The notes beneath the pieces were generated by a model. It saw only the letters and a list, made by a program, of their open reading frames with translations, ran no database searches and was not told the DNA's origin. A DNA stretch of 64,000 bases. It comes from Adiantum capillus-veneris. Lineage: Eukaryota > Streptophyta > Polypodiopsida > Polypodiales > Pteridaceae. Shown here piece after piece: positions 1-11,769 of the stretch (its first letter is position 1; the number at the start of each line of letters is the position of its first letter). The position numbers were made by a program, and so were the translations under genes. The stretch covers positions 9,488,001 to 9,552,000 of the forward strand of contig CM043942.1 in the NCBI GenBank assembly GCA_014529385.2, written 5' to 3'.

Positions 1-2
1 AG

Positions 3-1739
3 GTACGCAATCTTGTTAAGACAGTTTTAAAGATTGATAAGGGGGGTCCTAGAAAAATACAAATGTTAGTTGCTCGTCAAATGCTATTCCATTCTTTGAC
101 TAGAGAAGATGATGTAGAAGCCACTGATGTAGAGCTTAACCATTTCCTTGAGGAAATGATGCCCTTTGTTCAGAACAGGGGCTTCAAAAGTATTATGTCA
201 AATGAGAAAGCTAAACAGGGTCAAGTTTTCGGTGATGGATATGACAATATACTATTGCTACAGAAACGGTGTGTTTTTTCATCAAGGCCAAGGTGGGCTG
301 ACGATAAATGCTACGTATTCAAAATGTCCGCAAAAGGACCAGCTTATGGAGTTGAGCTAGTCAATAGAATGAGGTGAGGAGGGACAGGAGATTTGAGTAG
401 TGCTTGGGTGCACTTTGATCATACTCATCGGATTGAAGGATGGGCAACTATGTCTAGCTCGGTTTATGATCCTGGGTAAGTGAATTTATAAAAATATGAT
501 AGATAGAGTGTTTTGTTATAAGTTAACTTTTTTAACTTATTTGTTCTATGTGTACAGCATGAGAGCATTGCAGGTGATAGGAATATGTGAATGTAAAGAA
601 GAAGATAAAGATACACAATCTTGTTTTGGAGAAATTTAAACTCAGCTATGGAGAGGTGTGGGCATGAACCAACAGACTTTGTTGGGTTTATATCTGATGA
701 AGCCGGGGATAATTGGTTGGCAATACGAGTTGTATACAATGGAGGATGGCATAATGTAATGGAGGGGAGAGAGCGCTCATGTCTTTTCCATTGGGAACAG
801 AGTCTACACAAACACACAAAAAAACATGTCGCTACAGATAGACAAATGCATCACATTGAAATGTGTGAAGCATGGCACCTAGCAAAGACAACCAATGAGG
901 CCTCCCATATAGCTTCCACAATACGAGAATGGTGGGTGAAAAATGTGACAAGGGATAATAAAAAGGCTTTAGAGCGATGGTTTAATTGGTGGGAACAACA
1001 GATTGCCCATTGGGAAAGCTTTGATACAATGGTATATCAGCGAGATTTTTTATTCTTATTAAACACATGAAAACATAGATTTACATGTTTATGGTTTTAC
1101 TCGTTTTGTATTTATAGGTCGGTAAGAGTCCATGGGAGAAAGCTCAAATACCGAGCATAAACTTGTCAGAGAGCATCCATGCTAGTTGGCTGGCAGGTGA
1201 AGGTGGTAAACGTAAAATATGACTATACGATGCATGTGTCAGTGATGTTTTGAATGCATATATTCAATGTGCAAAAAGATTGGGATACACCACAGGTAGA
1301 TACATCGGAACGGGTCCTTCCATAGAAGCAATGATGGCCAGCTCCAAACACAGAGAATCTCCAAATCAGGTTGCGAGTACCTTAAAAGGCTTGGTTGCTG
1401 GTAGTCCTTTGTATGAGGAGCCTTTGACGGAAGGTGACAAAGAGACAATACAACTGAGGGAGAAAAATAGTGCAGTCAGTACAAGCTCACATAAACCTGG
1501 ATATGTAATGGAAGCAAGACAGAGCAAAACCAGAGGGAGACCACAGAGTAAGCATTTTGATAGAGAGGATAATGAAGAAGTATATATTGTCACTGACAGT
1601 GAAGCAGGAGAGAGCATTCCAGTGCAGTCTGGGGAGAACTCAGCAAGGTGTATTCAAGAGGTCAAAGTTGCCCAAGAAGAGTGGGCTTTACGAAGGATGC
1701 CAGCCAATTGCATGAGAAAATGTTTTGAATGGTAGGGAA
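3..1739 (+). pseudogene. MULE-type transposase gene, N-terminal and central part (exons 1-3), decayed
   Basis: The reading frame is open from the window edge, so the true start lies outside. Three exons can be read: 3-475, 558-1031 and 1118-1735. The two introns are short and GT-AG (476-557, 82 bp; 1032-1117, 86 bp) and join coding phase correctly. The middle part holds the motif GFISDEAG followed by RERSCLFHWEQSLHKHTKK, which resembles the second catalytic-Asp region of MULE transposases. The identification comes from this motif plus the SWIM finger in the downstream part (6859-7529). A homologous copy lies on the minus strand at 55.6-63.6 kb. Lesions: in-frame TGA at 375-377, a 1-nt loss in the T-run near 625, TGA at 1220-1222, TAG at 1733-1735, then a Copia insertion at 1745. 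It would have acted in the nucleus on terminal inverted repeats, but none were identified. Domestication cannot be excluded, but the stops argue for a dead copy. Confidence 0.7.
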
Positions 1740-1744
1740 GAAAC

Positions 1745-1971
1745 TGTTACCATATACATGTGGTAGTGATGTGTGTGAACACACTAGGACCGCCGGGGCA
1801 TTTTTTCCCTCTTTAGGAGGTTTTTTCCCCCGTGCATTGTATATACGCCCATCACTCTAGGGCTATCTATCTTTCCATTGCACACTAAGTAACACGCTCT
1901 CTATTGTGTGCCTTGAGCTTCCTTCGTCTTCTCCAAGCTGTGTGTGTTTCTCTGCAACCCTAATTCCAACA
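1745..1971 (+). repeat. 5' LTR of Copia element (227 bp)
   Basis: Runs from TGTTACCATATACATG to CCTAATTCCAACA and matches 6628-6853. It contains the element promoter; a TATA-like TGTATATACG lies near 1838. A short LTR of this kind is common in Copia elements. Confidence 0.93.
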
Positions 1972-1973
1972 AT

Positions 1974-1988
1974 TGGTATCAGAGCAGG
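1974..1988 (+). promoter_or_regulatory. Primer-binding site, initiator tRNA-Met
   Basis: TGGTATCAGAGCAGG lies two bases after the LTR. It is the usual complement of the plant tRNA-iMet 3' end used for minus-strand priming. Confidence 0.9.
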
Positions 1989-2277
1989 TCACGTCCTCCC
2001 GGGCTTAGTCGCCAGCTGCTCCAGCACACGCCTGCTCACTTTCTCCAATTTCAGTGAGCTTTGGCGAGCGTTCGCAGGTCTTCGTTTCGGCCTCCGTTTC
2101 CACTACGGGCAGTACTGCACAGGCTATTTCGTCATTTTGTGCAGATTTTCTGTCAGTGCCATTTTCTGCATAACAGGTGCCTTATAGTCTTCTACGGTTT
2201 GTGCTATATAGCACAAGTTGTTCCCGCTCCATTTCTCCTATTTTCGGGCAGTTTTCACATCAGGTGCAGCATTTACC

Positions 2278-5200
2278 ATGGCTGACAACAACAACACAGA
2301 TGTGTTCAAGATGTTTGCTGCTGAGGACAGGTTGGATGGGGACAACTACCCTATGTGGGCTTATATGATGCAACATGTTCTTGTGTCAAAAGGTGTCTGG
2401 AACATTGTGCACGGCATTGATGTACGTCCTGGTTCTGAAGATGTAGGCGATGTTGAGGATGTTGCAGGTCTTGCTGCAAGGATTGCAGCTGTTAGAGTTG
2501 TTTTTCCTACGGCAGAACAAGCTCGTTGGGATGTTAAGGATGCGCAGGCTCATGCATTGATTGCGTTGTCTGTGAAGCGCACCATTGTTCCTCACATCCG
2601 TTCAGCAAAATTTGCAAAACAGGCTTGGGATATTCTAGCAGGTCTTTATGCAAGCCGCAATGAGGCTAAAATTGCTTTGCTGCGTAAAGAGCTAGAGTCG
2701 AAGATTATGCATGAGGAAGATGATATGGACACTTTCCTTGCTAGTGTCAAGGATATCAATGAGAAACTCATTTCTGCAGGTGAAGTCATTTCGGACAGTT
2801 CCCTTGTGCAGACTGTTCTTGATGCCTTACCAGATTCCTACCAGACTTTTGCTAGTACTTGGAGACTCATGACCCAAGGAAATCCTGAAGTTGTCAAGTT
2901 TGATGCATTATGCACATTGCTGTTGCAAGAGTCACTTTCTAGAAAAAACAGGACTAGGCAGCGTGCAGTTGAACAGGCTTTTATTGCTTCTCAAAGAAAG
3001 GGTGGTAACAATAATGCAGCCACTTCTTATGGTTCTGCTGCGAGTGGCAAAAATTCTGTTCCTAATGCTTCTGCTGGCATCACTTCGTCTGGAAATTCTA
3101 GTGATAAGGGCAAAAAGAAGATGCGTTGCCATTATTGTAAAGCCAATGATCACTTGATCAAGTCGTGTCCTAAGTTGAAGGCCAAAGAGGCTAAGAAGAA
3201 AGAGGGTGGTTCCACTGCAAATGCTGGTTCCACTACAAATGCAACCATTGTTGAGTCTTCTGTGAAAGGTGATTGTGATGCTGATGTTGATGCAGAATGG
3301 GCTTTTAGCGCAGAGTGCACTTACAATCCTGCTGTCCATGATGCATGCTTGTCAGTTGCTGCAGATTCACATGTGTGGTATTTCGACAGTGGTGCTACAA
3401 AGCACATTACCTCACATCGTGAATTGTTTACCTCTCTCGAGTCTGTCCCTCATGGGAATTCAGTCACTTGTGCCAACAACGCCTCTTATCCAGTTCAAGG
3501 AGTTGGAAAGATTGTGCTCACTGCTGCTAATGGCAGTTCCTTCACACTTGTTGATGCACTTTATGTACCTGGGATCAAGAAGAATCTCTTGTCTGTATCC
3601 GCACTGTCTAGACTTGGACTTGTAGTCAAATTTGTGGATGATAGATGTACAGTTCATGATCTCAGTTTTGGTGATGAAATTGTTGCATCTGGGCTTTTGT
3701 GCCGTGGGCTGTATAAGCTCACTTTGTATGACAAGTGTGGACAAAATTTTGCAAATGCTGTTGTAGATTCAAGGGCTATTTCAGATGCAAAACTTTGGCA
3801 TGCACGTTTTGGTCATCTGAATTTTGCCAGTTTGCTGCGTTTGCAGAAATCTGATATGGTTGCTTCTTTGTCGCCTCTTGAAGCACCTGTCAAACATGTT
3901 TGTGAAGGCTGTATTCTGGGTAAAATGCAGCGTTCTAAGTTTCCAAAGGATGGTTCAGTTAGGGCCACATGCAGGTTGCAGCTTGTGCATAGTGATGTTT
4001 GTGGGCCCATGCAAACTCCGTCTTTGGGCAATTACCTGTACTTCGTGACTTTCATTGATGATTACTCCAGGCATGCATGGGTATTTCCGCTTAAAGCGAA
4101 GTCCGAAGTTTTTATGTGCTTCAAACAATTTTTGGCTAGTCAAAATGTACTATGGGCACCCTCCGTTCCGATCGAGGGGGGGAGTATATGTCTCATGAAT
4201 TTAATGCATTTTCTGGCTAGTTGTGGGATAAAACACCAATGTACAGTGCCTTATACACCTCAGCAAAATGGTGTTGCTGAGGGGGAAAAAAGGTCACTTA
4301 CGAAAATGGCATGATGTATGGTCAAAAGTCAAGCTTTGCCGCATTCTTTTTGGCTTGAGGCCATCATGTGTGCCATTTATGTACTAAATAGGTGGCCTAC
4401 AAAAGCTTTGTAGGCTCTTATTTCATATGAAGCATGGCATGATGGAAAGCCTTCTATTGAGCACATGCGTGTTTTTGGTTGTTTGGCATATGCTTTGGTG
4501 CCACAAGTGCAGCGCAGAAAATTGGATGATAAGGCTGTCAAATGTATTTTTGTTGGTTATAGTGCTGAAAGCAAAGGTTACAGGTTGTATCATCCGCAAA
4601 CAAAACGTATTCTGGTTTCACGGGATGTAGTGTTTGTGGAAGATTCTGTTCAGCCCTTGTTGTCATGTACTAGAGACAGTAATGGAAGCTCACAGGACAT
4701 TTATGACACTTTGTTGCCTCTTTTCAGTGGTGGAAATACGAATGTAAGTTCCAATGAGGCAAATGTACAGCCTATGGGGGTTTCTGAAAATGTTTTAGAA
4801 CAGCCTATTACTGATGCAGATGTACATGATGTACTTGATGAGGAAAGGGCTGAAAATGAGCAGGCTAGAGGTATGCCAAAATGGCTGGTGCACACTTTGC
4901 ATGACAGTAAATTGGATGCACCTTTATCTAATCGTACTCGTTCAGGCTCTCGCCATGCATCTTATGCATTAGATTGTTATGCTTTGGTTGTGTCTAGTTT
5001 ACATGATGTTAAGGAGCCTCTGTCTTTTGATGAAGCACAGAATTCAAAAAATTGGATTGCTGCCATGAAATCAGAATATGATGCACTTATAGAGAATGAC
5101 ACATGGACTTTATGTGATTTGCCTCCTGGCAAAAAGGCCATTGGTACGAAGTGGGTTTACAAGTTGAAACGCAAGCCGGATGGTGAGATCGATCGCCATA

Positions 5201-6552
5201 AGGCTCGACTTGTTGCAAAGGGTTATGCACAACAAAAAGGCATAGATTATGAAGAGACTTTTGCTCCCACTTGTCGTATGACTACTGTACGTTTTCTATG
5301 TGCATTGGCAGCTCATTTTGGTTGGGATGTACATCAATCAGACATTGCTACTGCTTTCTTGAATGGTGACATATTTAAGGAAGTTTATGTAACGCAGCCT
5401 CGCGGTTTTGTCATAAAAGGACAAGAGGACAAAGTGTGCAAATGTAAGAAGGCTTTGTATGGGTTGAAGCAATCTCCTCGTGCTTGGTATGAGAAAGCTG
5501 ACACTCATTTGGTTAAACGAGGCTTTTGTAACAGTCCAACAGAAAGCACATTGTATGTAAAGCGTGAGGATGATGTATTTCTCATTGTGGTTCTTTATGT
5601 TGATGATTTGCTGATCACTGGACCAAATGAGAGACATATTGCTGAATTTAAGGCTGATTTGAATGCTACTTTCAAGATGAAAGATTTGGGGCTGTTGCAT
5701 CATTACTTGGGTATACAGTTTAAGCAGTGTGATGGTGGTATTGCCTTGTGTCAGAAAAGTTACATAGAGACATTGCTATGTAAGTTTGGACTTGAGGATT
5801 GCAAACCTATTGCCACTCCAATGGAAACAGGTTTGAAGTTGAGTCTACATGATGCTGGCGATCCTGCTGATGTCACTCTTTACCAAACTGCTATTGGCTG
5901 CCTCATTTATGTATGCAACACGAGGCCGGATATTCAGTTTGCAGTCTCGCAGGTCAGCAGATTTATGCATAGCCCAGGGTCTAAGCATTGGCAGGCTGTC
6001 AAGAGGATTTTCCGCTACCTTAGTGGCACTTTACATCTTGGCTTGTTTTATCCCAAGGGGGGATCATTGCCGCCAGACTTACATGCTTTTTCGGACTCAG
6101 ATTGGGCTGGTTGTTTTGACACGTGAGTGTCCACAAGTGGTTTTTGTTTCATGCTTGGCAGTTCATGTATATCATGGTTGAGCAAGAAGCAACCTACTGT
6201 GGCCACTTCGAGTTGTGAGGCTGAGTACAGGGCAGTCTTCATAGCTACGGTTGAGTGTGTATGGCTCAGACGCCTTATGGCTAACTTGGGTGTTGGACAG
6301 GACACTGCCAACACTATCTACACTGACAGTCAGAGTGCATTGGCAGTTGCGAGGAACCCAGTTTTTCATGCTCGCACAAAGCACATTGAGGTGCATTACC
6401 ACTATGTCAGGGAGAGGCTCTCAGCAGGAGAGATCAGCTTGGCTTATGTGCCAACACAGGACAACCTTGCAGATCTTTTCACAAAGGCATTGTCTCGTGA
6501 GAAGCTTGAAGCTTTCCGCAAAGCTTTGGGCTTACTCCCCTTTGTGGACTGA
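2278..6552 (+). pseudogene. Copia gag-pol polyprotein with three in-frame stops
   Basis: The start is ATG 2278 (MADNNNTDVFKMF), the first Met after the leader. Domains in order: Gag with a CCHC knuckle (CHYCKANDHLIKSC, nt about 3127-3168); protease with DSGAT (about 3385); integrase with HARFGHLN, the catalytic-Asp motifs VHSDVCGPM and FIDDYSRHAW, and NGVAE; reverse transcriptase with YVDDLLITG (about 5596); and RNase H ending SREKLEAFRKALGLLPFVD. The frame is the same throughout and is broken by TGA 4312-4314, TAG 4411-4413 and TGA 6124-6126. A patch near 4150-4215 is read out of frame by two compensating indels and destroys the normal SDRGGEY of integrase. TGA 6124 and TGA 4312 fit CGA to TGA decay. 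This is the usual Copia order (integrase before RT). The protein would have acted in cytoplasmic virus-like particles. Confidence 0.93.
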
Positions 6553-6617
6553 TCCTGTCCTCAGGGCATGGCACTTCCCTTTACTCATGTGCCAGCTCTC
6601 GTTCACCGCATCACTCC

Positions 6618-6627
6618 AGGGGGGATT
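6618..6627 (+). promoter_or_regulatory. Polypurine tract of Copia element
   Basis: AGGGGGGATT directly before the 3' LTR, the plus-strand primer position. Confidence 0.85.
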
Positions 6628-6853
6628 TGTTACCATATACATGTGGTAGTGATGTGTGTGAACACACTAGGACCGCCGGGGCATATTTCCCTCTTTAGGA
6701 GGTTTTTTCCCCCGTGCATTGTATATACGCCCATCACTCTAGGGCTATCTATCTTTCCATTACACACTAAGTAACACACTCTCTATTGTGTGCCTTGAGC
6801 TTCCTTCGTCTTCTCCAAGTTGTGTGTGTTTCTTTGCAACCCTAATTCCAACA
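6628..6853 (+). repeat. 3' LTR of Copia element (226 bp)
   Basis: Matches the 5' LTR end to end and is followed by the GAAAC target duplication. It differs by one base in a T-run and by about five substitutions. Confidence 0.93.
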
Positions 6854-6858
6854 GAAAC

Positions 6859-7529
6859 GTTGTGCTAACAAATTACGGAGCCGTCAAGTGGGAATGGTTG
6901 CTCCCTATTTTTGGTCCGAGAGAACTTTTAAAGACAAGACAATCACCTAGTGGATATGGTTCTGCAATTTTGAAGTTGGCCACACACAAAACGTATAGAG
7001 ACAAGTAAAATTCTCGCTAGACGTTCCTACTTTCTGGCAAGTGGATATTGGAACAAACTTATCAAAGGAAGAAAAAGACAGTTTGGTACAAAGTGGATTT
7101 CAATTTGCAGATTTTGCAACACCACTGCGACGCATAAACAACACAAATGTTGCTCTTACATACGGAGGCTCCAGTAGCAGGAAGCACAAGTGGAGACATG
7201 GTATTTCCAAAGAAGCACAAAAGAGATTGGAGTCAGCTGCAAGTATGGTTGCAACGTTCTTGGAGGAGAAACTAGAAAATGACCCACACATAGTTATTCG
7301 GGTATTGATAGAGAGTTGTTATGATGTACACATCAAGGTAGAGCCTAGTTGCACCTATCCCGATTTTCAGAAGAGAGAATTTTCACATAAGGCATTTTTG
7401 GCATGTAAGCACATGTACTATGTGTATGTGCATATTCTAGGGCTTCAACCAAAAGAGCACATGGTCATTCATCAGACTGCACTAACTCCCACAGACCTAG
7501 CATTTGTATTGAGGCAACCCGCAAGATAA
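6859..7529 (+). pseudogene. MULE-type transposase gene, C-terminal part with degenerate SWIM finger
   Basis: The continuation of the gene cut by the Copia element. It reads NVVLTNYGAVKWEW, then after a 1-nt frameshift near 7007 VDIGTNLSKEEKDSLVQSGF, then the SWIM region CTYPDFQ...ACKHMYYVYV. SWIM fingers have the form CxCx(n)CxH. Here the second Cys is Tyr (CTY), while the minus-strand paralogue at 55.6 kb keeps CTC...CKH. The segment VDIGTNL...GGSSSRKHK aligns with VDLGINL...GGGDSSSLPQK in that paralogue. The gene ends at TAA 7527-7529. SWIM fingers are typical of MULE transposase C-termini and bind DNA or protein. With the upstream stops, this is a dead copy. Confidence 0.7.
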
Positions 7530-7950
7530 AGCGTGTGGTGTAGTAAACTTAAATCTTGGAGAATGTCATGTAGAGGTATGCAGTCAGGGAGATTTCTCTT
7601 TTGTATTAGATGTGGAGTAGCTTTTCTAGACCAATGAGACTTTATTTGAATTCCTTTTTGAAAGAGAAGCATGCTTGTTGGTATCTACCTAGACAATTGT
7701 ACAAGCTCAAAACTATCGCTTTTGGAAACTTATACATGTTTTTGGTGTGTATTGTTGAAAGAGACTCAAAATCTTTAGCCAAATTGCTGCAAGATGATAG
7801 ATGTTTTTTGTTGTGTATAATATTCAAATCTCTTTGTTTTGAAGTAATTTTTTGTGTCGTTAGAAAAGGCTCTAAATTTAAAATCAAAAAGCTCGCAAAA
7901 TTGGTTTCGATTGCAAAAGCTCAAAATTGGAAGCTCGCAAATAAAGCACA
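7530..7950. other. No gene seen
   Basis: AT-rich DNA after the transposase stop, probably its 3' untranslated region or element end. No terminal inverted repeat could be paired by eye. Confidence 0.4.
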
Positions 7951-8540
7951 CTCACGACCAACAAGGAATTTCAAAAGGATGACTACATGCTAGTTTACAC
8001 CCTTAAGCAACATTTCAAGAAGCTTAAAAAGTGGAGTAATGGTCCATTTGTGATCAATGACATATCATCAAGTGGGGCTGTCGCACTTGCAACATTAGAA
8101 GGAGAGGTTATGCCCAACTAGATTAATGGTTGTATTATGAAAAAGTATCAACATCCTCTCACTGCCAACATGCTAGAAAAGATACATCTAAATAAGGAGA
8201 AACAAAAAAGAGCTCAAACAATCAAAGATCTTATTGCAACAGTACAAGTTGAGCAAACTTGGCTTGGCGGTATGGATGTTCAGATCAATGTCTGGCTAGC
8301 CGATGGCACCATAGAAAGAGAACTTGTGGATACCAGAGCACGTGTCAACGCTCTCCAGTATTTAACCTACCTGAAACTATTAGAATCGATGATTGAAACA
8401 ACCCAGATTGAACTCAAAGCAACCAATAAGGAAAACATGGTTAGTTTGGCATAAGCCAATGTCTCGATTAACATCGATGGAAACCACTGCCCACATCGGT
8501 TCCACATGATTGCTGACATATATCTCAACGAGTGCATCAT
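7951..8540 (+). pseudogene. Ty3/Gypsy fragments: integrase C-terminus followed by a protease
   Basis: In one frame from about 7951 the translation reads KDDYMLVYTLKQHFKKLKKW, then NGPFVINDISSSGAVALATL, the GPY/F domain of Ty3 integrases. A TAG stands at about 8119. The same frame goes on through MKKYQHPLTANMLEKIH, which is like the integrase tail, and into a retropepsin-like stretch: ELVDTRARVNALQYL (the active-site DTGA has become DTRA), then further on NVSINIDG and IILG. Integrase before protease is not the normal gag-PR-RT-RH-IN order. This may be a join of two fragments or a deletion across tandem elements. No start or LTR is attached. Confidence 0.6.
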
Positions 8541-10322
8541 TTTGGGAGTTTTATGAATGAGAAGCTGTTCTAGATTAGACGAATGACGTGCTTCATTATT
8601 GTCTGAAAGAACGATCTTATGTTATGCAATTTGCACAAACAGATCACATCTGGGATGAATAGAAAGATTCCAGTGAGAGTGAAATAGAGAACAAATTGCT
8701 TGGTTCTCTACCTCTATTACCTACCAGTAATCAAGCAAACCAAATTACTAAAGTCTAGATCTGGAAATCCATCATGGCATCAAAACCAACTCAGCTATGG
8801 ATTCCAAAGACAATGCTTCCAACTTGATCATTGGCCTCACTGCCCATTAGATTTTCAAGTGCAGAAATCAACAAAGCTAAACCAAACGACACCCAAACTT
8901 AAATCGACCAATTCAAGCTACAATAGGATCAACTAACTGCAAATGGGTGCCAAAATCCAAAGTGGAGCTACAATCAACAATATGTAGATGGGAAAGGTGA
9001 TGAAAACCAACAAACAACCAAATCTTGATGCAACCTTCCAAAACAATCTTCAAATGGATCCCTAAAATACAAACCAATCATGTCGTGGCAACACAATGGC
9101 TAATCACAAAACCAACCATCAAAGAAAGGGCATCCGCGCTTCAACAACTTCTGTTCGGAAAACGTGCACAGAAGGAAAACTTGACATCAAAAACCATTAA
9201 ACAATTGGTTCAGGACCCACCTCTTGCACCGCACTGTGTTACCCAATGCATCTCTTCTCTCAGCATAATAGGGCCACCTTACACAGCCATGCATAGACAC
9301 AATGTTTTCACCCATGCACCTCGCGCAGACCTTCGTTTGAGGTGACTCATAATGGGAAGGGGAGAGTAACAACAGTGAATACAGTAGGCGATGCAACACA
9401 TTGCAAGATAAGCGGCTCCAAGATGATTGAGAGATTATGTGTACAGTGTATAAAGTGTGTTTGACGCTTTCGATTTTCTTTTTTTTTACCAGTTTTAGCA
9501 GATTTCTACTCTTATTTGGCAAAGTATTGAGCCATATCAACAAATTTTGACAGAAGAGATACTACGAGTGAGAGTATGTACATATGAGGTATATATGAGT
9601 GTGAGGAATAATTTTGGTAAAATTATTGGCCAAATAATAACAATTTTAGTAGTTTTCTTTGCCTTTTAACCTAATAATGATAAAAATTTAATAATAAGAG
9701 CTTGGAAATTTTGAGTTCAAGTTCTAAAAGTAAATGTCAAACCTACAAAGCAAGAGCTTTTGAGCATGACAAATATGGAGTGATTTGACACAAATCAAAT
9801 TTTGGGCTAACTTCAAATCGACCAGAATTGCAAAATGGAGAGTAAATGACAACCAAAAGTCCAAATGACAAGTTGTATAAGTTGCAAGCCGTATGACAGG
9901 GAAAATGTGGCCAGCTAAGGTAGGGCTGCAAATTGCACTTGGGGTAAGTCGGGCACACATAGGAAAACTGGGCAAAATTGACCTCATTATAGCTTGACAC
10001 CTTGAGAGAGAGACACACAGAGAGCTTTTTGACCTAGAGTCCTTTACCGCATTTATGTCTGCTACAACCACCTTGGACCTTCAGACCACAATAGATTTCA
10101 CAAGTATGCTCCTTATTAGTACATAACAGTCTTGTATGGTCACAAGTGCACAAAAACTATCAAATAAATTGTACCAATCAAATCAAAAGAGGGATTTGCA
10201 CAAACTGATAGAGGACTTTTGGGAAGACAAACTAAAGTCAAATTCAAAAACAAGTGCATGGAAATGTTCCCCTCACTGGGTAGAATCCAATCATGCAATC
10301 ACAATCTAGAAATGGGGTGGAA
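8541..10322. other. Non-coding, no recognised feature
   Basis: No convincing reading frame. 9.55-9.72 kb is AT-rich. The reading frames at 9.0-9.5 kb and 9.7-10.1 kb have no family signature. Probably decayed retroelement DNA. Confidence 0.4.
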
Positions 10323-11575
10323 CATGGATTGCGATCCATGACCCCCCACCTCCAATTTCAAGAAAAAGTTGGGCATAAACGTGCTAGTGAAATCGTCTTT
10401 GCACTACTGCAACCACAGTTAAAAAATGTTGCAAAACATGGATTTCAATCCATGTCCCCCAACATGGTCAGTCAGGGAATTTTCAACACAGAAATTTTAT
10501 TGTTGCCTTGGGGAATGTGTCCTTCAAATTTGGTACAAAATGGACATTGCAATCATTAAAAACCAAGGGAAATGGGAATTTCAGTCTGTAAATGGTCATT
10601 TTCACCCATGGTTGGGAATATTTGACCCAAACCCAATAAAAAGTGCACCAATAGCTTGGGAAAGATGTGTGGAAGCGAACCTATAAGTTCATGCAATTTG
10701 GGGTCAGAACATGGATCGTGATCCATGACCTCCTGAAGCAAATTGGATAGAAATCAAGTGCAGAATGCTTGCAGTGACCTTAAGTAATGAAATGTGTCAA
10801 ATTGTGGTTGTTTCCTCGTGCCAAGAACCCTAAAATGTCAAAGTGAGCAAAGTCAATGTACAAAGTGCAGAATTTGCAATTTTTGAGCAAGTCAAACACC
10901 AAAGAGCTTGAAAATTTGTTTTGGCCAAAGTAATGCTAAAAACTGTTGAGAATGGGTTAAAACTTGCCACAGGGACTGAAGTGTCCAAACATATTCCAAA
11001 TTAGATACAACTCAACAAGAAATTGGGATTGGGGTACTTCTTCAATTCCAAATCATTAACAAAGCTAAATGTTAGCAGCAGATTGACCACCATCAAGGCC
11101 CTCAAAAGTGCCACCCAAAACCACATATGGCAAAGTCGGACGAAATCAAACCATAACTTGGAAAATTGGGGAAACTAGAGAGAAACTTGTCCAAATTTGA
11201 AAATAACTTCACCAGTGTGTTAGGATAGACTATAGGAACAAGCTCCCAAGGTTTCATCCCAGATGGCTACCTGCCATGGACCGCGATCCGTGACCCCCTC
11301 AAATTTGTACAAGCAAAAATCACATCACATGGTCCCAACTATCAAGGACAACCTAGCCCTAGAATCTCAAGTCATTTGGATTGCAAAAACTATGCCAAGA
11401 TGCCAGAATCCCTAAGTCAAAGAAAAATTTTCAAAATCTGGCTTGAAATTTCGACCAGTGATCCATATTAAAAAAGAAGTGAACAATAGCATCCCCCAAC
11501 TCCTACTTGATCAAGTGGTACCACCAAAATTTTAAAATGATGTCCAAGATGGTTTGCGATCCATGTCCCCCTGAG
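10323..11575 (+). repeat. Five interspersed copies of a palindromic motif, ATGGATYGCGATCCAT-type plus C-run
   Basis: The copies start at 10323, 10437, 10710, 11275 and 11548. Each reads about CATGGATYGCGATCCATG followed by ACCCCC or TCCCCC. All five have the C-run on the same side, so the motif is oriented although its core is self-complementary. The DNA between copies is not alike, so this is not an ordinary tandem array. Function unknown; it may be part of the untranslated region of a large Ty3 element. Confidence 0.7.
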
Positions 11576-11769
11576 CCAAAATTGACATGTAGCAGTTTGA
11601 CCTAGTGTATGTAGCTACCATAGCTACACTGGTGAAATCTGGTCAAATTTGAGCTTGTTTTGATCAAGTTACACTCATTCTTCATTTTATGGTGGAAGTT
11701 TGCATTTTTTTAAACTTTCGTCGACAACTTGTTGACCAATTTTTGGATTTAATTTCTAGAATGTTTGCT

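Larger units (their letters stand above)
1745..6853 (+). mobile_element. Copia (Ty1) LTR retrotransposon, full length but coding-dead
   Basis: A complete structure of 5,109 bp: 5' LTR, tRNA-iMet primer site, gag-pol, polypurine tract and 3' LTR. Both LTRs start TGTTACC and end CCAACA. The 5-bp target duplication GAAAC is at 1740-1744 and 6854-6858. By eye the LTRs differ by about five substitutions and one 1-bp indel over 227 bp. Most differences are C/T or G/A, as expected from deamination of methylated cytosine. The element sits inside the MULE-type gene and splits it. Three in-frame stops make it non-autonomous. Confidence 0.95.

Noticed and set aside
10437-11548. Equal 273-bp distances between two pairs of palindromic motifs as a larger duplication
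   Set aside because: Flanking sequences of the two pairs do not align; the equal distance looks like chance.
10323-11575. Palindromic motif copies as a CRISPR array
   Set aside because: Spacing is irregular (114-565 bp), the DNA is plant nuclear, and there are no cas genes.
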